Assembly (NCBI GenBank): GCA_029858285.1
Contig: JAOUFN010000010.1
Coordinates: 1 to 64,000 of the forward strand
Length of the DNA: 64,000 bases
Direction: 5' to 3'
Source of the DNA: Nitrospirota bacterium
GTDB taxonomy: Bacteria > Nitrospirota > JACRHL01
Part shown: positions 11,914 through 21,352 of the stretch, one piece after another
Numbering within the stretch: the stretch's first letter is position 1
Layout of the letters: every line of letters begins with the position of its first letter
Notes under the pieces: model-generated
What the model saw: the letters and a program-made list of their open reading frames with translations, nothing else
Database searches by the model: none
Told to the model about the DNA's origin: nothing
Program-made: the position numbers and the translations under genes

Positions 11914-12693
11914 ACCCCCCATGACCCACTCGGTCACCTCCACCTCCAGCACCAGACCGTGGCGGGGAACTTCCAGCCGCATGTGCCGGGGGGTTTCTTG
12001 CGCGGGGGTGGTGCCGTTGTCCGCCCCCTGTGGCCCGCCTACCGACAGGTAGTCTGCATAGGCGATATGGACGCGCCCGAGGCCGGGGCGCTTGAAATTC
12101 GCCTGCACCAGCCGCCCGCCGTCCATGCGGAAACGGATGGCCCCGGCACCGCGCCCGGCGCGCCACTCACCGCGTTTGCCGGGGCGCGGCGAATGGCCGT
12201 GCAGGTCCACCCCCACGGCGCCGTCCAGCAGGTGGCACAACGTGCCCAGCACCACCGCCGCCATGTCGTCCCCTCCGGCGGTTTCGCCCAGCGTGCCGCT
12301 CGCGTCCGCCGTACCGGGGCTGGACAACCGCCAGACGTCGCCATCGGAGATATAGGTGAACAGGGGCGCCCCCATGGGTCCGAAGGCGGACAGGGCAAAG
12401 AACCGGTCGCCGGGGCGATGGGTCAGGGTGGCGGTGAAGGCGGCGGGAAACGGCACCCGCAATCGCGCCAGCCCGTGGACGCGCACCTCGGCCAGCGCCG
12501 CCACTTCCACCACCCCGGCGCGGCGCGCCTCCATGGATTGGGCCAGGGCCATCGCCTCGGGGGTGGCGGCGGGACGGGTAAGGGTGTCGGTGAGGGTGGC
12601 GCAGCCGCTCAGCCACAGCAGGCAGCAGCCCGCCAGCAGCCAGTGTTGGAAAAAAAACCTCGAACCCGACGGCGCCGTCCGCGAGATGCTCAT
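11893..12693 (-). CDS. Outer-membrane lipoprotein, LolB/DUF4292-like
   Basis: 266 aa; lipobox LLWLSGCATL; conserved-looking VRVHGLARLRVPFPAAFTATLTHRPGDRFFALSAFGPMGAPLFTYISDGDVWRL; overlaps the radA start. Confidence 0.6.
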   Translation of the reverse strand: MSISRTAPSGSRFFFQHWLLAGCCLLWLSGCATLTDTLTRPAATPEAMALAQSMEARRAGVVEVAALAEVRVHGLARLRVPFPAAFTATLTHRPGDRFFALSAFGPMGAPLFTYISDGDVWRLSSPGTADASGTLGETAGGDDMAAVVLGTLCHLLDGAVGVDLHGHSPRPGKRGEWRAGRGAGAIRFRMDGGRLVQANFKRPGLGRVHIAYADYLSVGGPQGADNGTTPAQETPRHMRLEVPRHGLVLEVEVTEWVMGGGHGPLR

Positions 12694-14048
12694 TGGAACG
12701 CCAGATCAATGGCCTCCCGCACGGAAGACACCCCCACCGCGCCGGGGTGTTGGATGCGTCCGGCGTTGCGTTCGGGAATCAGGAAGCGGGTAAAGCCAAG
12801 CCCCTCGGCCTCGCGGATGCGGGTTTCGATCTGCTGCACGGCGCGCACCTCTCCCGCCAGCCCGACCTCTCCCACCACCAGGGTGTCGCCGGACAGGGGT
12901 GTGTCGCGAAAACTGCCCGCTACCGCCAGCAAAATGGCCAGATCGGCGGCCGGTTCGTCGAGGCGGAACCCCCCCACCACGTTGGCGAACACGTCCTCGC
13001 CCCCCATGGCCAGCCCGGCGCGCTTTTCCAGCACCGCCAGCAGCAGCCCCAGTCGCCCCGCGTCCACCCCCAGCGCGGTGCGCCTGGCGCTGCCGTAGGG
13101 GGCGGGGCTGACCAGTGCCTGCACCTCCACCAGCACCGGGCGGGTGCCGGTGACCGCGGCGGTGACCACCGATCCGGTAGCCCCCATGGGGCGCTCCGCC
13201 AGGAAGAACGCGGATGGGTTGGAAATGCCCATCAACCCCTCGGCCTGCATCTCGAACACGCCGATCTCGTTGGTGTTGCCAAAGCGGTTTTTGACCGCCC
13301 GCAACACGCGGCAGGCGTGGCCCCGGTCGCCCTCGAAATAGAGCACCGTGTCCACCATGTGCTCCAGCACCCGCGGACCGGCGATGGCGCCGTCCTTGGT
13401 GACATGCCCCACCAGAAAGGCCGGGATGCCGCGCCCCTTGGCGATGCCGATCAGGCGCGCACTGGCCTCGCGCACCTGGCCCACGCTGCCGGGGGCGGAC
13501 TCCAGCCGCTCGGTCCAGGTGGTCTGGATGGAATCCACCACCAGCGCGGTGGGAGAGGTGGCCTCGATGTGCCGCTCGATGGCCTCCAGCCGGGTTTCAC
13601 ACAGCACCAGCAGGGAATCGCTCATGGCGTTCAGGCGCTCGGCGCGCAGCCGCACCTGATGCGGGGCCTCCTCGCCGGAGACATACAGCACCGTGCCGCG
13701 CCTGGCCAGACAGGCGCACGCCTGCAGCATCAAGGTGGATTTGCCGATGCCGGGATCGCCGCCCACCAGCATCACCGCGCCGGGCACCACGCCGCCCCCC
13801 AGCACGCGGTCCAGTTCGCCGATGCCGGTGACGATGTGACGGCTGTCCTTGCCGTCCACCCGGGTGATGGGGCGGGGGGTGGCGTCCGCCCCCTGGGCAA
13901 TGGCCACGGCCCCCTGGGGGCGCACGGCGGGGGTGGCGGTCTCCTCCACCAGGGTGTGCCATTCGCCGCACTGGCCGCAGCGCCCGGCCCAGCGGGGGGT
14001 GGCGCCACCGCAGGACTGGCAGACGAAACGGGTGCGCGGTGCGGCCAC
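12690..14048 (-). CDS. radA: DNA repair protein RadA
   Basis: 452 aa; N-terminal zinc finger FVCQSCGGATPRWAGRCGQCGEW, LVGGDPGIGKSTLMLQ, LIGHVTKDG-like FLVGHVTKDGAIAGPRVLEHMVD, KNRFGNTNEIGVFEM. Confidence 0.97.
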   Translation of the reverse strand: MAAPRTRFVCQSCGGATPRWAGRCGQCGEWHTLVEETATPAVRPQGAVAIAQGADATPRPITRVDGKDSRHIVTGIGELDRVLGGGVVPGAVMLVGGDPGIGKSTLMLQACACLARRGTVLYVSGEEAPHQVRLRAERLNAMSDSLLVLCETRLEAIERHIEATSPTALVVDSIQTTWTERLESAPGSVGQVREASARLIGIAKGRGIPAFLVGHVTKDGAIAGPRVLEHMVDTVLYFEGDRGHACRVLRAVKNRFGNTNEIGVFEMQAEGLMGISNPSAFFLAERPMGATGSVVTAAVTGTRPVLVEVQALVSPAPYGSARRTALGVDAGRLGLLLAVLEKRAGLAMGGEDVFANVVGGFRLDEPAADLAILLAVAGSFRDTPLSGDTLVVGEVGLAGEVRAVQQIETRIREAEGLGFTRFLIPERNAGRIQHPGAVGVSSVREAIDLAFQ

Positions 14049-14053
14049 CGGGG

Positions 14054-14881
14054 TCAGTGCCCCGGTCCGCCGCCGTCCAGCCCCTGGCGCAGGCGGGCCA
14101 CGAAGTCCGTGGCGGTCCGCACCAGTGCGTCGCCTTGCCGGCCCTTTTCGACGCCGGTCTCGATCTCCTTCACCAGGGCGCTGCCAACAATCACCCCGTC
14201 GGCGAACTGGCCCATCTGCCGCGCCTGTTCGGGGGTGGAGATGCCAAAGCCCACGGCGATCGGCTTGTTGGTGTGGGCGCGGATGGCGGTCAGGTGCGTG
14301 GCCACGTCCTGTGCGTTCGCATGGCCGGCGCCGGTGATGCCGGTGAGGGAAACGTAATAGACAAAACCGGTGGCCTGACGGGAAACCTTGCGGATGCGCG
14401 TCTCGTCGGAGGTGGGGGCGAGCAGGAAGATGGTGGCCAGCCCGGCGGCCCGCGCGGCCACAATCAATTCGTGCCCCTCCTCGGGAGGCAGGTCGGGCAC
14501 GATGACGCCGTCCACCCCCGCCGCCACGGCGTCGCGGACAAAGCGCTCCACGCCGTAATGGTGGATGGGATTGTAGTAGGACATGAACACCATCGGCACG
14601 TCGCAGGCGGCGCGCACCCTGGCGGCCAGTTTCAGCACGTCGTCCAGGGAGGTATCGTGGGCCAGCGCGCGCATGGCGGCGCGCAGGATCACCGGGCCGT
14701 CGGCGATGGGGTCGGAAAACGGGATGCCCAGTTCGATGATATCGGCCCCGGCGCGTTGCAATGCGGGGATCAGGGCCAGGGTGGTGGCAAGGTCCGGGTC
14801 ACCGGCCATGACGTAAGGGATGAGCACCTTGCGGCCGGCCTTGCGGGCGGCGCGGAAGGCGTTGTCGATACGCTGGGTCAT
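14054..14881 (-). CDS. trpA: Tryptophan synthase alpha chain
   Basis: 275 aa; LIPYVMAGDPDLATTLALI, IIELGIPFSDPIADGPVI, GVDGVIVPDLPPEEG, GFGISTPEQ. Confidence 0.97.
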   Translation of the reverse strand: MTQRIDNAFRAARKAGRKVLIPYVMAGDPDLATTLALIPALQRAGADIIELGIPFSDPIADGPVILRAAMRALAHDTSLDDVLKLAARVRAACDVPMVFMSYYNPIHHYGVERFVRDAVAAGVDGVIVPDLPPEEGHELIVAARAAGLATIFLLAPTSDETRIRKVSRQATGFVYYVSLTGITGAGHANAQDVATHLTAIRAHTNKPIAVGFGISTPEQARQMGQFADGVIVGSALVKEIETGVEKGRQGDALVRTATDFVARLRQGLDGGGPGH

Positions 14882-15418
14882 GGCGCTGGGTCGCGGACTC
14901 CTGACGGGGGCTTGTGTTGGACTGGCAGGGCAGGCGGATTATCCCCGTACGGCCCCGCCGCGTCAACGCCCCGGGGACGGGTGGCGGCAGGTGGGGAGAG
15001 CGTATGGCAAATGCCGTCCGGGAAGGGGTAATAAGGCAAAAAGCAGGCATTTTTTTTCACATTTCACGCGGTTTTCCGAAGCGGCTCCGAGCGTGGCCCG
15101 AAAATGGGAAAAAGCCCAGAATGCCGCGCCGCTGCAGGCGCAAACATGGTTTTCGAACAAGGTCGGGCAGAGTGGAAAGCGCTTGGCATCTTTCTTGGAT
15201 ATCTTTCCGGGCATGGAGCGGACGTGACGCGGCGCTGATCCCTTCCCGGTGGTGATCCACAGGAATGAAGGGGGGATGGGGAAGGGCCGGGGAGTGCCCC
15301 CGACATCGGGTGGCAGTTGCTGCCAGAAGGTGCCGCCGGTGAGTGCGGTGTGAAAACCGGAACGTGTGTGTTGCCCCCCGGCGCGGTTGTAAACAAGCCG
15401 GGCGGAACGCTCGTAAAA

Positions 15419-15874
15419 ATGAAGGACACAGTGATGAACAACCGCGAGGAAGCCAGCGTGCGTCAGCAATACCTTGGGGAGCTGTTTGCGGCCCTCAAGA
15501 CCGTGCTGGCGGAAGACCCGCGCCTGCAGGAGATGGTCCGCATGCAGGAGCAGGACAATCGTCAGGTGTTGCTCAACATGAGTTCCCTGCTGCGCATGGT
15601 GGAGCAGGAACAGTCCGCACCCGGCAGCGCGGGCGAGCCCTACCGGCCCAAGGTGGTGCAGGGGTGGATGATGCACGACGGCGATGGCGGCACCCTGGCC
15701 GGTGTTGGCGACGCCCGGGAAAGCGGCCTGGAGAACGATACGGGACATGGTGTCGATGCCGCTGTCCGGCAGTCCGCCGCCCCTCTGGCGGCCCCGGAAG
15801 TGCCGGTGCAGGAACCGAAGCGGAGCAACTTCTTTGACCGCGCCTTTTTGAAGTCCCTGAAGATTTCCATCTGA
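15419..15874 (+). CDS. Hypothetical protein (about 151 aa)
   Basis: ORF start MKDTVMNNREEASVRQQYLGELFAALKTVLAEDPRLQEMVRMQ...; good coding bias; no family recognised. Confidence 0.6.
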   Translation: MKDTVMNNREEASVRQQYLGELFAALKTVLAEDPRLQEMVRMQEQDNRQVLLNMSSLLRMVEQEQSAPGSAGEPYRPKVVQGWMMHDGDGGTLAGVGDARESGLENDTGHGVDAAVRQSAAPLAAPEVPVQEPKRSNFFDRAFLKSLKISI

Positions 15875-15881
15875 TTTTTCA

Positions 15882-15917
15882 CCCGCCCACGCCCGCTACC
15901 CGCCGGGCGTGGGCGGG
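15882..15917 (+). terminator. Strong GC-rich hairpin 3' of the hypothetical gene
   Basis: Perfect 14-bp stem CCCGCCCACGCCCG / CGGGCGTGGGCGGG with loop CTACCCGC, starting 8 nt after the stop codon; no clear U tract. Confidence 0.65.
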
Positions 15918-16156
15918 GGTTGATCCCCCGCGCTCCGGTCCGCAACTCCGGCAGTGCCGCACGGCCCGGATCACCGCCCCCTTCCCCCACCAGTCAGCCC
16001 CCCGCATCCAGACCTTTGCGTCGGTTCGCTGCATGCGTCCGCATGTCGCCGTAAAATACGCCGCCGGCATCACCCGTGAGGGGCCGGGAAGGGGCACCGC
16101 ACGCCTTGACAGCGGGGCTGACAGCCAAGTACCATTCCCCGTTTGCTTCGGTGGCC

Positions 16157-16672
16157 ATGAAGATTGCCCTTTCCCAAGTCCCGCCCGAAGGCCTGCAAGT
16201 CTCTTATGCGGCAGGCCCGGAGTTGTTTGCGGACGCGGGGGACGGCGTGGTCGCCCAGGGCAGTGTCCCGGTGGCGGCGCGGGTCGATACGGAAGGTTCC
16301 GGCCTGCGCGTGAAAGGGTCCGCCGAAGCCGTGCTGGAGTTGCCCTGCGCACGCTGTCTGAACGTGTTTCCGGCGGCCTTCATCACGCGCTTCGACGTGT
16401 TGTTCACGCCGATCGCCCTGGATGTGGACGCGGACGAGATTGAGTTGGGCGAGCGCGACATGGCCGTCTGCCACCTCGAGGGGGATGTGGTGGATCTGGA
16501 CGGGCTGGTGCGCGAGCAGGTGTTGCTGGAGTTGCCCATGGCCCCGCTGTGCGACGAGGGGTGCAGGGGGCTGTGTCCCAGATGCGGGGCCGACCTGAAT
16601 CTGGGCGAGTGCGGTTGTCCCCCGCAGGGGGATCCGCGCCTGGCGGCGCTGAAGAAGTTGTTAGAGGGTTGA
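16157..16672 (+). CDS. yceD: YceD family protein (DUF177)
   Basis: MKIALSQVPPEG...; LPCARCLNVFPAAFITRF, VLLELPMAPLCDEGCRGLCPRCGADLNLGECGCP; followed directly by rpmF. Confidence 0.92.
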   Translation: MKIALSQVPPEGLQVSYAAGPELFADAGDGVVAQGSVPVAARVDTEGSGLRVKGSAEAVLELPCARCLNVFPAAFITRFDVLFTPIALDVDADEIELGERDMAVCHLEGDVVDLDGLVREQVLLELPMAPLCDEGCRGLCPRCGADLNLGECGCPPQGDPRLAALKKLLEG

Positions 16673-16731
16673 ATTCACCGCGTGCGGCGTCGCTTCAGGG
16701 CGGCCACGCACGCGGCAACGAGGTTGGACCG

Positions 16732-16914
16732 ATGCCACATCCTAAACGTAGAACCAGCAAATCGTCGGCGCGTCAGCGCCGCACCCACAAGAAGCTGACC
16801 GCCCCCACCGTCATCAGTTGTCCCAACTGTGCCGAGGCGGTGCGTCCGCACCATGTGTGCCCCTCCTGCGGTCAGTACCGCGGGCAAGAGGTTCTCAGCA
16901 CCACCACCATGTAG
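16732..16914 (+). CDS. rpmF: 50S ribosomal protein L32
   Basis: MPHPKRRTSKSSARQRRTHKKLTAPTVISCPNCAEAVRPHHVCPSCGQYRGQEVL. Confidence 0.97.
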   Translation: MPHPKRRTSKSSARQRRTHKKLTAPTVISCPNCAEAVRPHHVCPSCGQYRGQEVLSTTTM

Positions 16915-17036
16915 TCCCGGCGCGGTTTGCGGCACGGGGCTGATCAACCCCCGCCGCCGCGAGCAGTGACGGCCATGTGTGCCGGTGCCGTTGTTCCCGG
17001 TTCGGGAACCCAGGCGGCGATTAACGGAGCCGATAC

Positions 17037-18050
17037 GTGCGCATAGCAGTGGATGCCATGGGTGGCGACCACGCCCCCGCCGCGATCGTCGAGGGGGCGT
17101 TGCTCGCTGCCCGTGATTTTGGGGTGGCCATTGATCTGGTCGGTGACGAGGTGCGGGTGCGGGAGGCCCTGGTGGGGCTGGACACCGCCGGTCTCGACAT
17201 TCAGGTCATCCACGCCCCCCAGACCGTGGCCATGGACGAATCACCCTCCCAGGCGGTGCGCAAGAAACGCCAGTCGTCCATCTGGGTGGCCAATCAGCGG
17301 GTGGCCGATGGCGCCTCCGACGCCGTCATCAGCGCCGGCAACACCGGCGCCTGCATGGCCATGTCCCTGTTCGTGCTAAAACCCCTGCCGGGGGTGGAGC
17401 GCCCCGCCATTGCCGCCGTGCTGCCCAATCTCACCGGTTCCTCGGTGATGCTGGACGTGGGCGCCAACGTGGATTGCCGCGCCGAGCACATCGTGCAGTT
17501 CGCCTTCATGGGCTACGAATACGCCAAGCGCGTGCTGCGTCTGCCCAACCCCCGCGTGGGGGTGCTGTCCATCGGCGAGGAGGAGGCCAAGGGCTCCCCC
17601 CTCACCAAAGAGGTCCACGCCCGCCTCAAACTGTCCCCGCTCAATTTCATCGGCAACGTCGAGGGCCGCGACCTTTACAACGGCAACTGCGACGTGATCG
17701 TGTGCGACGGCTTTATCGGCAACGTCGCCCTGAAAACCAGCGAGGGGCTGGCCGAGGCGCTCATGGAACTGCTGCGCCGCGAAATCCGCGCCCAGTGGGG
17801 CGGCTGGCTCGGGTATCTGCTGCTCAAACCGGCCCTGCGCCGCTTCCGCAAGAAGATTCACTACTCCGAATATGGGGGGGCCCCCTTGTTGGGGCTGAAC
17901 GGGGTCTCTATCATCTGCCATGGGCGGTCCGATGCATGGGCGATCCGTAACGCCGTGAGCGTGGCCAGGCGCATGGTGGAGGAGCGGATCAGCCGCCACA
18001 TCGCAGAGGACGTCGCCCGCGACGCGCAGCAGCCGCTGGAGGTTTCGTGA
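17037..18050 (+). CDS. plsX: Phosphate acyltransferase PlsX
   Basis: 337 aa; MRIAVDAMGGDHAPAAIVEGAL, SAGNTGACMAMSLFVLKPLPGVERPAIAAVLP. Confidence 0.97.
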   Translation: MRIAVDAMGGDHAPAAIVEGALLAARDFGVAIDLVGDEVRVREALVGLDTAGLDIQVIHAPQTVAMDESPSQAVRKKRQSSIWVANQRVADGASDAVISAGNTGACMAMSLFVLKPLPGVERPAIAAVLPNLTGSSVMLDVGANVDCRAEHIVQFAFMGYEYAKRVLRLPNPRVGVLSIGEEEAKGSPLTKEVHARLKLSPLNFIGNVEGRDLYNGNCDVIVCDGFIGNVALKTSEGLAEALMELLRREIRAQWGGWLGYLLLKPALRRFRKKIHYSEYGGAPLLGLNGVSIICHGRSDAWAIRNAVSVARRMVEERISRHIAEDVARDAQQPLEVS

Positions 18051-19048
18051 CGGCAACGATTATCGCGGGGACCGGTTCCTACGTCCCCGACAGGGTGCTC
18101 ACCAACGCCGATCTGGAGCGCATGGTGGACACCTCGGACGAGTGGATCACCGCCCGTACCGGCATCCGCGAGCGGCGCATTGCGGCCGACGATCAGGCCA
18201 CTTCCGATCTGGCCGCCGCAGCGGCCCGGCGCGCCCTCGAGGCGGCCGGCATGGCCCCGGAGGAGGTGGAACTGGTGCTGGTGGCCACCGCCACCCCGGA
18301 CATGTTCTTTCCCGCCACCGCCTGTCTGGTGCAGACCGCCATCGGCGCCACCAACGCCGCCGCCTTCGACCTTTCCGCCGCCTGCTCCGGCTTCATTTAC
18401 GGCCTCAACGTGGCGGATGCCTACATCCGTTCCGGCACTTACCGCAACGTGCTGCTGATCGGCGCCGAAACCATGAGCCGGGTGACCGACTGGACCGACC
18501 GCAGCACCTGCGTGCTGTTTGGTGACGGTGCCGGAGCCGTGGTGCTGAAGGCCGCCCCCGGCGACAGCCGGGCCGGGGCGCCGGGTATCCTGCACAGCCG
18601 CATCCACTCCGACGGCGCCGCCTGGGACTACATCTGCGTGCCGGGTGGGGGCTCGCGCCTGCCGCCCAGCAACGATCTGGTGGAAAAACGCCTGCAATAC
18701 CTGCAAATGCGCGGCAACGAGACCTTCAAGGTGGCGGTGCGCAACATGGAACGCGCCGCCCGTGCGGTGCTCGACGCCGCAGGTGGCATCAAACCTCAGG
18801 ATCTGGCGCTGGTGGTGCCGCACCAGGCCAACATGCGCATCCTCAACGCCGTGGCCGAGCGGCTGGAACTCAGTGAGGGCCAGATGTTCGTCAATTTGCA
18901 GTCCTACGGCAACACCTCGGCGGCCTCGGTGCCGCTGGCCCTGGACGAGGCGGTGCGGGGCGGGCGCGTCCACAGCGGCGATCTGGTGCTGTTTTTGGCA
19001 TTTGGGTCCGGCCTCACCTGGGGCGCGGCGTTGCTGCGGTGGGCCTGA
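18047..19048 (+). CDS. fabH: Beta-ketoacyl-ACP synthase III
   Basis: 333 aa; MTATIIAGTGSYVPDRVLTNADLE, DLSAACSGFIYGLNVADAYI, LVVPHQANMRILNAVAERL, FGSGLTWGAALLRW. Confidence 0.97.
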   Translation: MTATIIAGTGSYVPDRVLTNADLERMVDTSDEWITARTGIRERRIAADDQATSDLAAAAARRALEAAGMAPEEVELVLVATATPDMFFPATACLVQTAIGATNAAAFDLSAACSGFIYGLNVADAYIRSGTYRNVLLIGAETMSRVTDWTDRSTCVLFGDGAGAVVLKAAPGDSRAGAPGILHSRIHSDGAAWDYICVPGGGSRLPPSNDLVEKRLQYLQMRGNETFKVAVRNMERAARAVLDAAGGIKPQDLALVVPHQANMRILNAVAERLELSEGQMFVNLQSYGNTSAASVPLALDEAVRGGRVHSGDLVLFLAFGSGLTWGAALLRWA

Positions 19049-19169
19049 TGCGCGGGGGTGGATTTCGGCACGGCGGCGGCCCCCTGGTTGACAAGGCTGC
19101 GGGCTTTTCACAGAATCACACTACCCACGCCGTCCGGCCAGACCGCCAGATCGACCAAAGGACAAGATT

Positions 19170-20105
19170 TTGAAGACCGCATTTCTGTTTCCCGGCCAGG
19201 GGTCTCAGTGCGCAGGCATGGGACGCGACCTTGCCGCCACGTTCCCGGTGGCCAAGCAGGCCTTTCAGGAGGCCGACGAGGCCCTTGGGTTCGCCCTGTC
19301 CAAGCTCTGTTTCGAGGGTCCGGCCGAGCAACTCAACCGTACCGAGTTCACCCAGCCCGCATTGCTGGCCGCCTCCATCGCCGCCGCCCGCGTGCTGGAG
19401 CAGGAGGGGGTCAGGCCCGATGTGGTGGCGGGGCACTCTCTGGGTGAATTCACCGCGCTGGTGGTGGCGGGCAGCCTGACCTTTGCCGACGCGCTGCGTC
19501 TGGTGCGCGCCCGTGGCCGCTACATGCAGGAGGCGGTCCCCCAGGGCACGGGCAAGATGAGCGCCGTGCTGGGCATGGACCGCGAGGCGCTGGGCGAGGT
19601 GTGCGAGGCGGCCCAGCAGGGGCAGATCGTGTCCCTGGCCAACCTCAACTGCCCCGGCCAGATCGTCATTGCCGGACACCGCGAGGCGGTGGAGCGCGCC
19701 GAGGAGGGGGCCAAGGCCGCCGGAGCTTCGCGGGTCATCCCCCTGCCGGTGAGCGTGCCCTCCCACTGTGCCTTGATGGAGTCCGCCGGAGAGCGGCTGG
19801 ACGCCGACATGCGCGCCATTTCCATCGAGGACCTGTCGATTCCCCTCATCAATAACTGCGAGGCGCTGGAGGTCAACGTCGCCGCCGACGTCATCCCCTC
19901 CGCCCGGCGGCAGATTTCCTCCCCGGTACTGTGGGGGGACAGCGTCAAGCTGATGATCGAACGCCTCGACATCGACTGTTTCATCGAAGTCGGCCCCGGC
20001 AAGGTGCTGAGCGGACTGCTCAAACGCATCGACCGGCGCGCCGCCGGGTATAACGTGGAAGATCCGGCCTCCCTGGCCGCAACCCTGGAAAAGGTGCGCG
20101 CATGA
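19170..20105 (+). CDS. fabD: Malonyl-CoA:ACP transacylase
   Basis: 311 aa; MKTAFLFPGQGSQCAGMGRDL, VAGHSLGEFTALVVAGSL, PVSVPSHCALMESAGERL. Confidence 0.97.
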   Translation: MKTAFLFPGQGSQCAGMGRDLAATFPVAKQAFQEADEALGFALSKLCFEGPAEQLNRTEFTQPALLAASIAAARVLEQEGVRPDVVAGHSLGEFTALVVAGSLTFADALRLVRARGRYMQEAVPQGTGKMSAVLGMDREALGEVCEAAQQGQIVSLANLNCPGQIVIAGHREAVERAEEGAKAAGASRVIPLPVSVPSHCALMESAGERLDADMRAISIEDLSIPLINNCEALEVNVAADVIPSARRQISSPVLWGDSVKLMIERLDIDCFIEVGPGKVLSGLLKRIDRRAAGYNVEDPASLAATLEKVRA

Positions 20106-20893
20106 GTCACCCGGCCGGCAATCCATCAGGCCACCCGTCGGGCCGTGCGGGCCGCGGGCTGGAAGGGCGGCTGGCGCTGGTCACCGGCGGCACCCGGGGC
20201 ATCGGCAACGCCATTGCCCGCCGCCTGCTGGAGGCCGGCGCGCGCGTGGTGATCACCGGCCGCGACAGCGCGGGGGCCGAAAAGGCCGCACAAGAACTGG
20301 TCCAGTCTGGCGGCGAATGCCGGGGCGTGGCCCTCGACGTGTCGCGTTTCGACGACGTGCAGGAGACCGTCAAGGGGCTCGAAAAGGAATTGGGGCCGTT
20401 CGCGATTCTGGTCAACAATGCCGGCATCACCCGCGACGACGTGGTGATGCGCATGAAGGAAGAGGACTGGGACGCGGTGCTGTCCACCAACCTCAAGGGC
20501 AGTTTCGCCTGCGCCAAGGCGGTGATTCGTGGCATGATGAAGCAGCGCTGGGGACGGATTATCAGCGTCACCTCCATTGTCGGCGGCATGGGCAACATCG
20601 GGCAGGCCAACTATGTGGCCGCCAAGGCCGGCGCGGAGGGGCTGACGCGCACCCTGGCGCGGGAATATGCCAGCCGGGGCATAACCGCCAATGCCGTGGC
20701 GCCGGGGTTCATCGACACCGACATGACCCGCGCCATGGAAGAGGCGGCCCGCGCCCGGCTGATGGGACAGATTCCCATGGAACGCTTCGGCCAGCCGGAG
20801 GATGTGGCCGGGGCGGTGGTGTTCCTGGCCTCCGACGAGGCCGCGTACATTACCGGTCAGGTGCTGCATGTCAACGGTGGCATGTTGATGTAA
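20102..20893 (+). CDS. fabG: 3-oxoacyl-ACP reductase
   Basis: 263 aa; LALVTGGTRGIGNAIARRL, ILVNNAGITRD, NYVAAKAGAEGLTRTLAREYASRGITANAVAPGFIDTDMT. Confidence 0.96.
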   Translation: MSHPAGNPSGHPSGRAGRGLEGRLALVTGGTRGIGNAIARRLLEAGARVVITGRDSAGAEKAAQELVQSGGECRGVALDVSRFDDVQETVKGLEKELGPFAILVNNAGITRDDVVMRMKEEDWDAVLSTNLKGSFACAKAVIRGMMKQRWGRIISVTSIVGGMGNIGQANYVAAKAGAEGLTRTLAREYASRGITANAVAPGFIDTDMTRAMEEAARARLMGQIPMERFGQPEDVAGAVVFLASDEAAYITGQVLHVNGGMLM

Positions 20894-20896
20894 AGG

Positions 20897-20987
20897 GCCG
20901 CCGGACGGCGGCGGGTGGGGAAGATTTTTTGGGGACTGTGGCCGCCTTGGCGGTCCGGTCCGGCCCGGAGGGCTTTTTTCCCTCCGG
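20897..20987 (+). promoter_or_regulatory. Hairpin-rich fabG-acpP leader
   Basis: GCCGCC-GGAC-GGCGGC (20897-20912) and CCGGAGGG-CTTTTTT-CCCTCCGG (20965-20987) between fabG stop and acpP start. Confidence 0.45.
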
Positions 20988-21033
20988 TGGTTTGTGAAAA
21001 ACAGGCATCTGTAGCGAAAAGGAGAGTAACGCC

Positions 21034-21273
21034 ATGTCTTCAGTCGACAGCAAAATCAAGGAAATCATCTGCAGCCAGCTGGGTGTCGAGGCCGACGCGG
21101 TGAAGCCCGAAGCCAACTTCGTGGACGACCTGGGGGCCGACTCGCTGGACACCGTCGAGCTGGTGATGGCCTTCGAGGAAGAGTTCGATATCGAGATCCC
21201 GGACGAGGACGCGGAGAAGATCACCACGGTGTCTGCCGCGATCAACTACGTGTCCCAGAAGGTGAGCGCCTGA
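21034..21273 (+). CDS. acpP: Acyl carrier protein
   Basis: 79 aa; [63 protein letters not shown]. Confidence 0.98.
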   Translation: MSSVDSKIKEIICSQLGVEADAVKPEANFVDDLGADSLDTVELVMAFEEEFDIEIPDEDAEKITTVSAAINYVSQKVSA

Positions 21274-21274
21274 T

Positions 21275-21296
21275 CCGGGCCCGCGGCCCGGTTTAT
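21275..21296 (+). terminator. Hairpin with short T-rich tail downstream of acpP
   Basis: CCGGGCC-CGC-GGCCCGG then TTTAT; starts 1 nt after the acpP stop codon. Confidence 0.6.
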
Positions 21297-21352
21297 CCCG
21301 GTCATCCGTCCGTGCCGGTGCACGGGCGGGTGACCGATAGCCAGACGGAGAG

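Noticed and set aside
15069-15110. Another 12-nt array (GCGGTTTTCCGAA / GCGGCTCCGAGC / GTGGCCCGAAAA)
   Set aside because: Spacing is 13 then 12 nt and similarity is low, so it does not meet the standard used for the four reported arrays.
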